DNA of 64,000 bases from Posidonia oceanica. Lineage: Eukaryota; Streptophyta; Magnoliopsida; Alismatales; Posidoniaceae. Shown here in pieces: positions 54,269 through 64,000 of this stretch. The translations under genes were made by a program, and so were the position numbers. Under the pieces are notes generated by a model, which saw nothing but the letters and a program-made list of their open reading frames with translations, was not told the origin of the DNA and made no database searches. Location: the NCBI GenBank assembly GCA_037176725.1, contig JAZBRS010000049.1, positions 10,868,001 through 10,932,000 on the forward strand. Reading direction: 5' to 3'. Each line of letters starts with the position of its first letter. The first letter of the stretch is position 1.

Positions 54269-56270
54269 ATGATGAATCAAATCCATGAAGCTGATCAGCC
54301 AGAAAGAGTGAGATCAGACTCTGCAAGTACCTCGGGAGAGGAGCCTACAATCTACCACCCAATCACCGGAGAAGTCTTAGATCCAGATTCAATCCAGTAC
54401 AGAGCCATGTACCAGTTCTTAAACGAAGAGACATCAGCCCAAACGAGGCCATGTCTAAACAACCTCCAGCAGCCACCCCACCTCGGTGAAGGACAACGAA
54501 GGCCAGTTGCGGACCATCCCCCTGAAGATCTATACCAGGGACTAGATGGCAACCCACTGCCAGACACAAACCACCCAGGACAGGGCACAGCGCTCAACGG
54601 AGCATATAACTCAAGGGCCAACCCCTTGATTCAGGAACATAACTACATGCCACATGGCGAATACAAGGAAGGAGTCTATCTGAGACATCCTCGACCACCC
54701 CCGACAGGCAATCAGCCTCGGTCGAATCATCATTACCACCAAGCATCTCCCTCGCAATACGAGCAAGTCGCGCCTCAACATTTCTGCAATAGCTACCTCC
54801 ATCAACAGCAGAACCATCCGTCCTTCAATTCACATGTCCCGACCCCATCAGCCGGGATAACAAATTTGGATGAGATGAGAAAAATGCTCAATGCATTAGG
54901 GGTGCATACCCAGGCTCCAGCAAACTTTGACATGAGCTGGTTCCCCCCATTTAGATTACCTTCAGGTTTCAAGTACCCAAAGACTCCCAAGTTCAATGGA
55001 ACCACCAACCCACTCAGTCACTTAATGCGATTCCAAATGGTGTCGGCCCCCTATTTCCATGATTTGGGGCTTGTGGTACACCTGTTCTTCTACTCGCTCG
55101 AAGGAGAGCCAATGGATTGGTTTCTCACTCTCTCCAAGGAAGACCTCAGCAGCTTTGATAAGATCAGAGAAAGCTTCCTTACAAAATACCAGCACAAGAT
55201 AAATCCAAAGCCAACCTTCCACGACCTAAGCAAGGAGGTCATGAAGCAAGGCGAAAGCTGGGTTACATTCGCCAATAGATAGCGGGAAATGGTGGCCAGA
55301 TCAGGACTGACCATTCCAGAGAGACAAGTGGTCCAAACCCTCATTGCAAACACAACTGGACCAATGAAGAACGGGCTAGTGAATGCCTATTGCCCCAATG
55401 TTACGGTTTTGTATGAAGTGGCAGCCTCTGTTAAGAAAACTTGCATGAATTCATGGAGGAGCCAAAGAAAAGCCGGAAAGTACAAGTGATAGAGGGAGTG
55501 ACCGGAGTTGTCAACAAGATGAGCCTCGCACCCAGGCCATTCGATCAAAGGACTATACTAGCTTCACAACAGCCAACATGGAGCCACCCTCCTCCTCAGC
55601 AGCCACCATGGAGCCACCCTCCTCCTCAGCAACAACAAGCCTGGAGCCACCCTCCTCAGTAGCAGCAGGCATGGAATAGTCCTCCTCCTCAGCAACAGAT
55701 CCGCCCAATGTGGAATGCTACCCGGCCGCAATGGACTAGGGGTAATCAAAATAGCCAAGCCAACAACCGAAATCCCCCCAACAACACTGGGAATGGGAGT
55801 GGTTATCATAATGTTCCCCCTCCAATGCCACACAAAAAGGGAAAAAGAGACCATTACCCTCCTCTACCAGTCACACTGGCCGACATGTTCATAGAACTGC
55901 AGAAGCAAAAACGCTCGAATACCCGCCAATCAGGCCTGAATTGCCAAATTGTGACCGGAACAAATACTGCCCGTTCCATAGAATGCATGGTCACAACATC
56001 AATGACTGCTGGACTTTCAGGGACCTAGTCTATGACATGGTGGAGGCAGATGTGTTTGTATGGGATGTCCTGGTCGAAAGAGCCAAGCAAAGAAAGCAGA
56101 CAGGGACGTCCTAGCAGGTCTACAGCGACCCTCTCCCCAAGCATCAAGTCATGGCATTCTAAGACGAGCAGCTCCCTAATCCACCAAAGGACTGGGACAA
56201 CCATGTTGAACTAGAAGAGGACTGGGATAATCAAGCTGAACAATGGAGAATAATCTCAGATGATGACTGG
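54269..56270 (+). pseudogene. gag: gag of element G (broken)
   Basis: ATG at 54269 (MMNQIHEADQPERV). A Pro/Gln/His-rich N-terminal half precedes the core NFDMSWFPPFRLPSGFKYPK, LVVHLFFYSLEGEPMDWFLT and YQHKINPKPTFHDLSKEVMK. A TAG at 55280 replaces the Trp expected after FANR. A Trp-Ser-His-Pro-Pro-Gln repeat (about 55578-55690, WSHPPPQQ units) follows, with TAG at 55663. After a frameshift near 55900 the knuckle CPFHRMHGHNINDC lies at 55968-56009. An Asp/Trp/Glu-rich tail (DWDNHVELEEDWDN) leads into the protease region. Confidence 0.87.
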
Positions 56271-56297
56271 GACAGTGAGGCGGATGAAGGACTAACA

Positions 56298-56918
56298 GTG
56301 AAGGAGCTCCTTAGCCAGTTCAACCTCACCGCAGTAGTGGAAAAGCCACAAGAAGAAATAGAAGAAGAAAGCCAAGTTCAAAAAGCCAATCAGCAATTTG
56401 AACAGGAAAATATAATTTTCAAGGATTCAGAGCTTCCACCCCTACATAAGCAAGAGTTGCCACTAGTCATCACAGTGGGAATTAATGATAATGTGCTACA
56501 AGGAGTATTGGTTGACACTAGAGCAAGCCGAAGCCTCAGTTCTCTCTCCACACTCCGAAGCTTGGGGCTAAATGAGGGCGAGCTGGATAGGACTCCCTTT
56601 ATGTGCACTGGGTTTGATCAGAAAGAAAAGTTGGCACTAGGGACAATACCCATGGAAATCACAGTCGGTCCTTTGACCAGGATCACTTCGGTGATCATTA
56701 TGAAGGAGGAAGTCCTAGAGCCACTCATCCTAGAGAGGTCTTGTCTAGCAGAGGTCGGGACTGTAGCATCTTTAGTTCACCAAATGCTAAAATTCAAATA
56801 CCAAGGAGCGGTTGTTAGCATTCCAGCCAACCGACCAGGGATTCTATGCACATTCAAGATGCCAGAGCCACAGATTGCAACCCTTCGGGAAGAGGAGGAG
56901 TCACAACGTCTGCCATAG
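56298..56918 (+). pseudogene. First aspartic-protease-like domain of element G
   Basis: Open for 206 codons. After an acidic coiled-coil-like lead (EKPQEEIEEESQVQKANQQF) it reads LPLVITVGINDNVLQGVLVD followed by TRAS (D codon 56514-56516), the place of the DTGA catalytic motif, with Gly replaced by Arg. The second-half motif MEITVGPLTRITSVIIMKEE fits the family's core. The glycine is normally required, so this copy was probably inactive or is mutated. A second, more canonical protease domain follows at 57339. Confidence 0.72.
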
Positions 56919-57338
56919 AGAAAATCACCGCTATGGGAGCCCAAGTTGAAGTCGCCACCAGTCTCCCCAATCTTCAGAGCTGCAAGGCCACCATCAAGTC
57001 AGTTGCCGGCCCTCATCACTTCAGTACTTCGGAGCACTACTACTCCATCATCCCCAATCTTCCAAGTGCCAACAGAGCAACGAGCTAGGACCACAAAGCC
57101 ACCAGAGCTTGGCGGATCTATACGGAGGAGTCTATCTTCGCCTGGCCACTCAAGAAGGGAGCATCTAAAGGGAATGAGGCTGCTGCATCCATCACCAGAG
57201 GAGGGAGGCTGTCAAATCGAATCATGCCACTAGCAGAGCAAGTAGAGCCGATCAGACCTGAAGTAGGACCCGGATCGGCAGAATATGACATCCTAAAGCA
57301 ATTAAAGAAGACGTAGGCCAAGATCTCTATCTATGACC
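56919..57338 (+). other. Linker between the two protease-like domains of G
   Basis: Ser/Thr/Pro-rich in two frames with no domain; contains ISIYDLINSSNEHRKALLEV-like sequence at its end (57325-57385), an N-terminal part of the next domain. Confidence 0.5.
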
Positions 57339-58225
57339 TCATAAACAGCTCAAATGAACATCGAAAAGCTCTGCTAGAAGTGCTAGAGAAGGCCCAAGTT
57401 GCCTCAGACATGCCAGCGGAGGAACTCCATATCATAGCTGCAGCAGCCTTTGTAGAGCCAATCCTTACTTTTGCTGATAGCGAGTTGGCACCAATAGAGA
57501 GGAGAAAAGCTCCATTGAATGTAACCATTTCTATAAACAATCACTTAATTTCTGAAGTGCTCATAGATACTGGTGCATCAATGAACATTTGCTCGTAGAA
57601 TACAATACAAGCCTTGGGCGTGAATGAGGCCTCCTTAACCCCCATTGACATGACGATTGCCGGGTATGATGGTAGCAAAAGGAAAGCACACGGCAAGTGG
57701 ACCACAAAGATAGGGATAGGACCAGCTCAGGTTCTAACCCAACTAATTGTCATAGACGTCAATGTCCCATATTAGATTATCCTGGGGAGACAATGGCTGG
57801 ACAGTCTAAAAGGAGTATCATCTCCTCGGCACCAATGCTTGAAATTCCCACACGATAGGAAAATCATCAAGATAGCAGGAGACAAACCAGGCCAAGAAGC
57901 AGAGGCAAATGTGATATACCTGCCGCACCAGTTCAGTGTGCAAGAAAAGCTAACCCGTGCCGACAAAGGCAAGAATATCGTATCTATGGTCGAGCTGAGG
58001 GACAAGTGGGCCAGGCCTAGGCTATTTCACAAGAAGAGGGAACCCTCCAAAAGCAAAGGAACATCCATGAATGTGGGATGGGAAATCATGAGAAGAATTG
58101 GCTACAAGAAAGGCCAGGGCTTAGGCCCAGAAGGAAAGGGGATGAAGGAGCCAGTGAAGGCCTGTGACAGAGAAGGACGGGGAGGACTCAGTTTCGACCA
58201 GTCCCCCAACGGACGACCACTATAG
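57339..58225 (+). pseudogene. Second aspartic-protease-like domain and G-patch of element G
   Basis: APLNVTISINNHLISEVLID followed by TGASMNICS gives a canonical D-T-G-A motif at 57566. A TAG (57598) then interrupts, followed by MTIAGYDGSKRKAHGKW and VNVPY, TAG, IILGRQWLDSL (the ILGR motif of retropepsins). The G-patch NVGWEIMRRIGYKKGQGLGP, then EGKGMKEPVK, lies at about 58069-58150. Linking a retropepsin to a G-patch is known in some retroelements. The role would be Gag-Pol processing plus nucleic-acid or helicase contact. Confidence 0.82.
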
Positions 58226-58824
58226 TAGAATCTACAAGGACATTTTACCAGCGTAGGGATATTTGATCCGAATTCATCTCCCCTGGCAAATATTATTTTT
58301 GCGCAATCAACCAAACACACTCTCCAAAGTGCAGAGGACAACCGACGTAAACATTTTCGGCTTATTCCAAACACTTGAATTGCCAGTAGAGCCTCACGAA
58401 GGTCAGACTGTAAGGGAGTTGACAGCAAAGCCACATGAAAGCCAGACTATCGCAGCAAAACCTCACGAAGGTCAGACTGCAAAAGAGTTGCCAGCAAAAC
58501 CTCACGAAGGTCAGACCGCAACATCGCCGCCACCACTGTTAGGCACACCGGCCCCTGAACCTCCGGATCGGCCACCTTTTTCTTCTTCGCCCTCTTCTTC
58601 CGGCGCTGCGGCTCCCAAACCTCTGGATCGGCCGCCTCTTTCTTCTTCTCCCTCTTCTTCCGGCACTGCCACTTCCAAGCCTCTGCCTCCTCTAGCTTCG
58701 AACATCTTTTCCTCCTTAGAGCAAAGGCCGGGGCAAATTCTACACAAGTCACAATGGCTCATAGACAAGGTCCGCCGCCTCACGGCTGATTTCTCTAAAG
58801 GTCTGCAACCTTAGAGACATAAAG
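58226..58824 (+). other. Low-complexity spacer of G with PHEGQT repeats
   Basis: A frame at 58263-58814 has four to five KPHEGQT units (for example TAKPHESQTIAAKPHEGQTA) then Pro/Ser-rich DRPPLSSSPSSSG units. Such repeats sit in the protease-to-RT linker of this lineage's polyprotein. Compare C 36911-38179. Confidence 0.55.
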
Positions 58825-60760
58825 TTGACCCTGATCCAGGGGCCGACTATGAGCTTCTCGAAGATGATGGGAACGTCAATCCTGACGAGCCCGCCTAGAG
58901 AGGCGCCTACCTTTACTGATGGAGGTAACTCTAGGGGCATCCCCCTAGATGCTGTAAATAAAACTTTATTTAATTCCGCATTGTTTTCATTTCCTAGGAA
59001 TAAAGGTAATTTGCTTTCTATTTTCAATAAGGGAGAGGATCATCATGTTAGTTCTAACAGCTCGCGGTCAACTTCGGCCACCACTTCCAAAATTGTGCGC
59101 GTGTGTCAATACACGGAGGCATTGCCTCAGGAGCTGGCTACTGCTAACATGGTCTTCCTAGTAGAAGAGTTTGATAGGTTTGGGAAGTGTGTAGAAATAG
59201 AGGCGTATGAGCTGGTTAGCTGCAGTGATGAGGAAGAAGATCAAGAGGCAGACTCAGACCTCCTTAAGCACCTCATGGATAAATATGATGAGCAAACCAA
59301 GGCAGCTGAGGAGGAGACCGTGGAGGTCAACCTGGGAATCGCCGAAGAGCCAAAACCAATACTCATAAGTGCAAGCCTGAGCCCAAAAGAGCGGGAGGAA
59401 ATGGTCCAAATCTTGAAAGAATTTGTAGATGTGCTGGCCTTCAAATACAAGGATATGCCTAGACTGCACTTAGCCCTAGTGGAACACCTGCTTCTACTAA
59501 ACTCTGGAACCAAGCCCGTCAAGCAGAAGTTGAGGCGACTAAGGCCAGAACTCGCCCTCAAAGTCAAAGAAGAAATTGACAAGCTCCATAAAGCAAAATT
59601 CATCAGAGTGGTTGTGTAACCCAGCTGGGTCTCAAATATAGTACTAGTGGCCAAAAAGGACGGGAAAGTTCGGGTTTGCATTGACTATCGCAACCTCAAC
59701 GCCGCCTGTCCCAAGGATGACTTCCCTTTGCCACATATTGACTTGCTAGTGGACAATACAGTAGGATTTGAGATGCTATCTTTCATGGATGGTTTCTCCG
59801 GTTACAAACAGATCAAGCTAGTAGAGGAGGCCCAAGAAAAAACGTCATTCATCACACCATGGGGGACGTACTGCTACGTAGTCATGCCATTCGGTCTCAA
59901 GAACGCCGGCGCAATGTATCAAAGAGCGATGATGGCCATCTTCCACGACATGATGCACGATTGCATGGAAGTGTATGTTGATGATGTCTTGGTCAAATCA
60001 AGAACAAGGGAGGCACACTTTGAGGCGCTAAGAAGGGTACTGAGCATAGCAAGGCAATATCAGCTGAAAATGAACCCAAAGAAATGTGTGTTTGGGGTAA
60101 CTGCCGGGAAGCTATTGGGCTTCATCATCAGCAAAAGAGGGATCGAGGTGGACCCACAGAAGACCAGAGAAATAGCACAGATGCCTCTGCCCCGAAACAT
60201 CAAGGAACTCAGAGGACTTATTGGCCGCTTACAATTCATCAGGAGATTTATCTCACAGCATGCAGATCGATGTAAGCCATTTTATGAGTTACTGAAAGGA
60301 GGAAGGGAATTCACCTGGGATGAGAAATCCCAGAAAGCTTTTGATGAACTCAAAGCATATCTCATGACTCCCCTAGTCTTGTCAGCACCTGTGCCAGGGA
60401 AGCCTTTGCTACTCTATGTGGCAGTCACTGTATCGTCAATAGGGGTAGTGCTAGCTCAACATTATGAGGATGGAAAGAAGGAAAAAGCTATCTGCTATTT
60501 GAGTAGAACTTTCCTGAGTTATGAAGAGAAGTATACGGCCATAGAAATGCATTGCTTGGCCTTGGTATGGGCATCTCAAAAGTTGAGACACTACTTCCTA
60601 GCCCATAAAGTCTGTTACATTGCCAAAATGGACCCAATCAAATACATGTTCAAGAAGCCAGCCCTCTTTGGAAGGTTGGCAAGGTGGCAACTCCTCCTCA
60701 CTGAATTCGACTTGCAATATGTGTCCCAGAAGGCAGTCAAGGGGTAGGCCATTGCAGATC
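58825..60760 (+). pseudogene. pol: Reverse transcriptase and RNase H of element G
   Basis: The lead (LSPKEREEMVQILKEFVDVL; PVKQKLRRLRPELALKVKEE) precedes RT motifs VAKKDGKVRVCIDYRNLNAA, MPFGLKNAGAMYQRAM and the catalytic YVDD at 59974-59985 (EVYVDDVLVKS), intact. RNase H follows with PLVLSAPVPGKPLLLYVAVT, EEKYTAIEMHCLALVWASQK and LRHYFLAHKV. Breaks are TAA at 59617 and TAG at 60747 (expected Gln before AIADHLAELP). The enzyme would copy element RNA to DNA using a tRNA primer. Apart from stops the catalytic residues are kept, suggesting a once-active element. Confidence 0.93.
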
Positions 60761-61428
60761 ACCTGGCAGAACTCCCATTAGAAGATTATCAACCAGTTCG
60801 AACAGACTTCCCCGATGAGGAGATACTGGAAATACAGGCCACCGAGTCTCCCACTCAACAATGGACCCTCTACTTAGATGGAGCACTCAACAGACAAGGG
60901 GCAGGCATCGGAGTAGCACTTCTCACTCCGGAGGGAGTTCTCATTCCTCGAGCTGTATAGCTAAATTTCGCCGTAAATACCAATAATGTTGCAGAATACG
61001 AGGCCTTGATCCTCGGAGTATGCCTAGCACTGGAGCTAAGGGAAAAGCGGTTGAAACTCATCGGAGACTCCCAATTGGTTCTAAGACAAATTCTGAACAA
61101 ATATAGAACCCTCAACCCAAGGCTAGAAGAATACAAGGGCATTGCACGCCTCCTATTGGCACGGTTTCAGCAAGTGGTGTACGTCCACACCCTCTGGAGT
61201 CATAATCTACTAGCGGATGCTCTTTCTTCGCTGGCTTCCTCAATCGAGTTCCGCATCAATATCCGGAAGCAAACAATAATGGTTCAGCAACACGGGATAC
61301 CTGCCATTGACTCAACTGAGCCATGGGCCGTGGAGCTTAGACAAAAAGTTGGGGAATCAAGAGTAAGCATGTTTGAAGTTTGCTACAACATAGAGGATGA
61401 CGGGAACCCATGGTTCTTTGACATCTAG
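60761..61428 (+). pseudogene. pol: Second (archaeal-type) RNase H of element G
   Basis: WTLYLDGALNRQGAGIGVAL, then LTPEGVLIPRAV, TAG (60958), LNFAVNTNNVAEYEALILGV, LKLIGDSQLVLRQILNKYRT and the tail SHNLLADALSSLAS. Catalytic acids are D of YLDG, E of EYEA and D of GDSQ. A second RNase H of this kind after the first is the defining feature of the Tat lineage. Confidence 0.9.
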
Positions 61429-62654
61429 AACTACATTCAAGACGGGATCTTCCCCAACTACACAACTTCATAGGACAAAGAGGCAGTTCGGAGGATGGCT
61501 ACAAGATACTTCATGAGAGCCGGGGTCCTTTTCAAAAGGTCTTTCAGCGGAATAGAGCTGCGCTGTGTCACTTATGAGGAGGTTGAAGTTATCATCGGAG
61601 AAATGCATGAAGGCATATGTGGAGGACACATCAGTTCTCAATTCATGGCAAAAATGATATTGCGTAGAGGGTACTACTGGCCCACAATGGAGGCAGATTG
61701 CGCAAACAAAGTGAGAAGGTGCAAGCAGTGCCAGATCCATGCAGACAGAATACATGCACCCGCATCAGAGTTGAATCCGACTCAAGCAGTGTGGCCCTTC
61801 TCTATGTGGGCATTTGATGTCATCGAACCATTCGACACTGAAAAGTAGAATAGGTTCATCCTCACAGCCACTAAGTACTTAACCAAATGGGCCGAAGCAG
61901 AAGCATTCACTGAAATCAAAGCTTCAAATCTTTGCAAGTTCGTGCGGAAGAATATCATCTCAAGGTTCGGAATCTCAAAGAAATTGGTAGCAGACAATGG
62001 TGCAATCTTCGTATCCCAATACTTCAAAAAGCTCTGTAAGAGGTTTAAGATCGATTTGCATCATTCATTGCCATATTACCCCCAAGGTAATGGGCAAGCT
62101 GAAGCTACTAATAAAACATTAATCCGAATCCTTAAGAAAACGGTAGAAGGAGCCAAGGGACATGACTGGACAGATAAGCTAATTGACATCAACCTTGTGG
62201 GCCTATCGAAACTCCATAAGAATGCCTACGGGCCTAACTCCGTTTGCGCTTACTTATGGTATAAAGATAGTAGTCCCATTTGAAGTCATGGTCCCCTCAT
62301 CCAGGATACAACTCGACAATGAGATAATTGCCGAGGATAAGAGGCAATTATTAAGTCTACAGTTGGATTTGCTAGATGAGAAACGGTTGCAAGCAGCTGA
62401 GCATGCACGCCTCTACCAAGAACGACTTGCAAGAGCATATAAGAAGAAAGTAATTGAACGTAAATTCAATATTGGTGAATGGTTGCTTAAAGAAATCCTT
62501 CCTCGCAAGCATGGGAAACTGAGACCAAATTGGGAATGACCATACTTGGTGGTTGAGGCATATCCGGGCAATGGCTATTGTTTGGCCAGAGAGGATGGCA
62601 CTAGGCTTGAATACCCCTGGAATGCACTACACCTCAAAAGATACTACCCTTGAT
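61429..62654 (+). pseudogene. pol: Integrase of element G
   Basis: HHCC zinc finger: MHEGICGGHISSQFMAKMIL ... CANKVRRCKQCQIH (61606-61740). Catalytic triad: D in WAFDVIEPFD (about 61813), D in VADNGAIF (about 61993), E in GQAEATNK (about 62101). A frameshift near 62235 moves the C-terminal part to the frame reading GLTPFALTYGIKIVVPFEVM; the tail ends LHLKRYYP with TGA at 62652. Stops at 61426, 61471, 61846 (TAG) and 62537 (TGA). No chromodomain is seen after the core, again fitting Tat. It would insert cDNA with 5-bp duplications. Confidence 0.92.
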
Positions 62655-64000
62655 ATGCACACTGAGCCATTAGACTACCTGTGCTCAAGGGCCCTCTCCT
62701 GTTGAAGCCTAGGAATCTTGCCTTAGCCTCACCCCACAAACACCTTGTGGGAGAAGGAAAGGAAAGGGTCCTACATTGAGATAGAGGCAAATCATAAGGA
62801 GCCCCCTCCCAGTTCATGAATAGCAAGTCCACACACAATCCTCGACTCAGGCGTGTTACCCTCGTACAAATTGGGTAGGTATCTAAGGCCAAAACCTAGA
62901 AGCGTAGAAAAGAGGGGAGTGTACCAAATGAAAGAGTGTCTCAGTTCGTCAAAGAACGAGTATCTATTGACCGAGGGGTGAGACTACTTGCCAAAGTACC
63001 CAGAAAAGAAAGCAAAAAGGGGTCAGAAAAGGAGATAGCAAAGAAGCTGTCCATGGGCAAGGAAAAGGAAAGAGAGTGGAAAGGACGGCAGTAAAGAAGC
63101 TGTCCAAAAGTCAAAATTGAAAAGCTGGGGAATACTAAGTGCAGTAGGAATCAACCTTGAACTAGGAGGGGTTTAGGCTTCAAATCTTCAGCCAACATCT
63201 TAGGATAGGTCATGGACTTTCCTCCTACCCACATCCTGCACTGAACACTGAGAGGCAAGGGGCAGAGGCCTAGGTTTAGGGGCAGTTAGGTGCCAAAATA
63301 AGCCCGTGGTATTTTCTAACTCTAGGATGCACAAGGGACCAAACTGTCAAGGCTTTCCAACCATGAGGTCTCCAGTTTCCCAACTTCCCGAAGGATTCTT
63401 CATCTCCCATAAAAATCTAAAATAAAAAAAATGATAAAATCAAAAATAAAAAACGATAAAATCAAAAATAAAAAAAATTAATAAAATCAAAAATCCAAAA
63501 AATGATAAAGTCAAAAATCCAAAAAAAATGATAAAATCAAAAATCCAAAAATAGTGAGTAAGGTAAAATCTACCCAACCAACATCATCTCATGAAACTGA
63601 TAACAAGTAAAGGCCAGTGATGTGAAATCTAGGACATTTTACGACTCCGCGTCGTACTCGACCCCTCCTATTCAGGACAGTCGCTTGGTATTCGCCTACG
63701 AGCTAACACTGGGATCTCAAGAAGAGACAGTCCCTCGTTTGGCATATCATCTTTAGACAACAAAGCTGAGGCCAATACTTGTTATTCAAAACCTAAGTTT
63801 CTCCATTGCATTAAGACTTCTTTCCCATTCATAGCATTAGGTTTGCTTAAAGTATGCATTGTATATAGGTTGTTACCAAGTGTTTTGTGACCATGTTGAT
63901 TTCGCAATGTTAAGGATGTTTCTGAGCTTCCAGAAGTCACTTTGGACTAGGGGCAATAATACCCCTAGATGGACTAACGAATTTGCTGAAGTAATGCAGG
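62655..64000 (+). other. 3' non-coding region of element G (to window edge)
   Basis: No gene. Shares order with F: AAAGAAGCTGTCCA units at 63044 and 63092, AAGGGGCAGAGGCCTAGG near 63260, and A-rich repeats at 63415-63550. The PPT and 3' LTR lie beyond the edge. Confidence 0.65.
63415..63550 (+). repeat. A-rich tandem repeat (about 28-bp units)
   Basis: About five units of ATGATAAAATCAAAAATCCA-like sequence. The matching region of F (47460-47530) is shorter and more diverged. Confidence 0.75.

Larger units (their letters stand above)
51286..64000 (+). mobile_element. Element G: nearly complete Tat-type Ty3/Gypsy retrotransposon (continues past edge)
   Basis: LTR 51286-52698, primer site 52702, long leader, gag, two protease-like domains, G-patch, RT, RNase H, second RNase H, integrase and a 3' region. 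The 3' LTR lies beyond the window. It starts after GTAAA (51281-51285), expected again after its right end. It is inserted in element F just upstream of gag. More than a dozen internal stops, mostly TAG, show it is long silenced. Confidence 0.9.

Noticed and set aside
58447..58783. Minus-strand Glu/Lys-rich ORFs opposite the spacer of G
   Set aside because: Antisense shadows of the Pro/Ser repeat coding on the plus strand.

Overview
This is a plant (angiosperm) nuclear window made almost entirely of nested transposable elements. I find no intact host gene, rRNA, tRNA or prokaryotic feature. The basis for 'plant' is the element types: a Sirevirus-like Ty1/Copia element, several Ty3/Gypsy elements of the Tat/Ogre type (second RNase H, G-patch, no chromodomain seen), and a hAT element carrying pieces of an NIK-like LRR receptor kinase. 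Species is not determinable by reading.

Layout, with my own labels. S: a minus-strand Sirevirus-like Copia element (3' LTR 1-400, multi-PPT region 401-651, envelope-like ORF, pol ending at 17744). Element A (1645-14614, +) is inserted in its envelope-like ORF with a perfect CATGT duplication; the interrupted frame resumes on the other side. Element B (17745-29515, -) is inserted in the S pol. A and B are related gag-only LTR elements without pol, each with a long, repeat-rich 3' non-coding region. An LTR (D, 25800-27146, +) sits in the gag of B. Element C (29516 to about 40424, +) cuts the 5' LTR of B; its gag is homologous to those of A and B and it keeps a decayed, deleted pol, so it resembles their autonomous relative.

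From about 40425 to 46193 two related LTRs lie in inverted orientation (E, + and F, -) around a 164-bp tandem repeat. E carries a 2813-bp hAT insertion (H, 40813-43625). F continues as a minus-strand gag-only element to 51285. Element G (51286 to beyond 64000, +) is the most complete element: LTR, primer site, leader, gag, two aspartic-protease-like domains, a G-patch, reverse transcriptase, two RNase H domains and integrase, all broken by stops, mostly TAG.

The most unusual signal is a family of about 28-bp palindromes (12-bp arm, 4-bp loop, 12-bp arm) packed end to end in twos and threes in the U3 and leader of G and in LTR D, with paired arm changes between copies. Other points worth attention are the natural empty site proving the hAT insertion, captured kinase exons, a mosaic pattern of divergence between the two LTRs of A, intron-like signals in LTRs and leaders, and GGCGAC-rich LTRs in several families.
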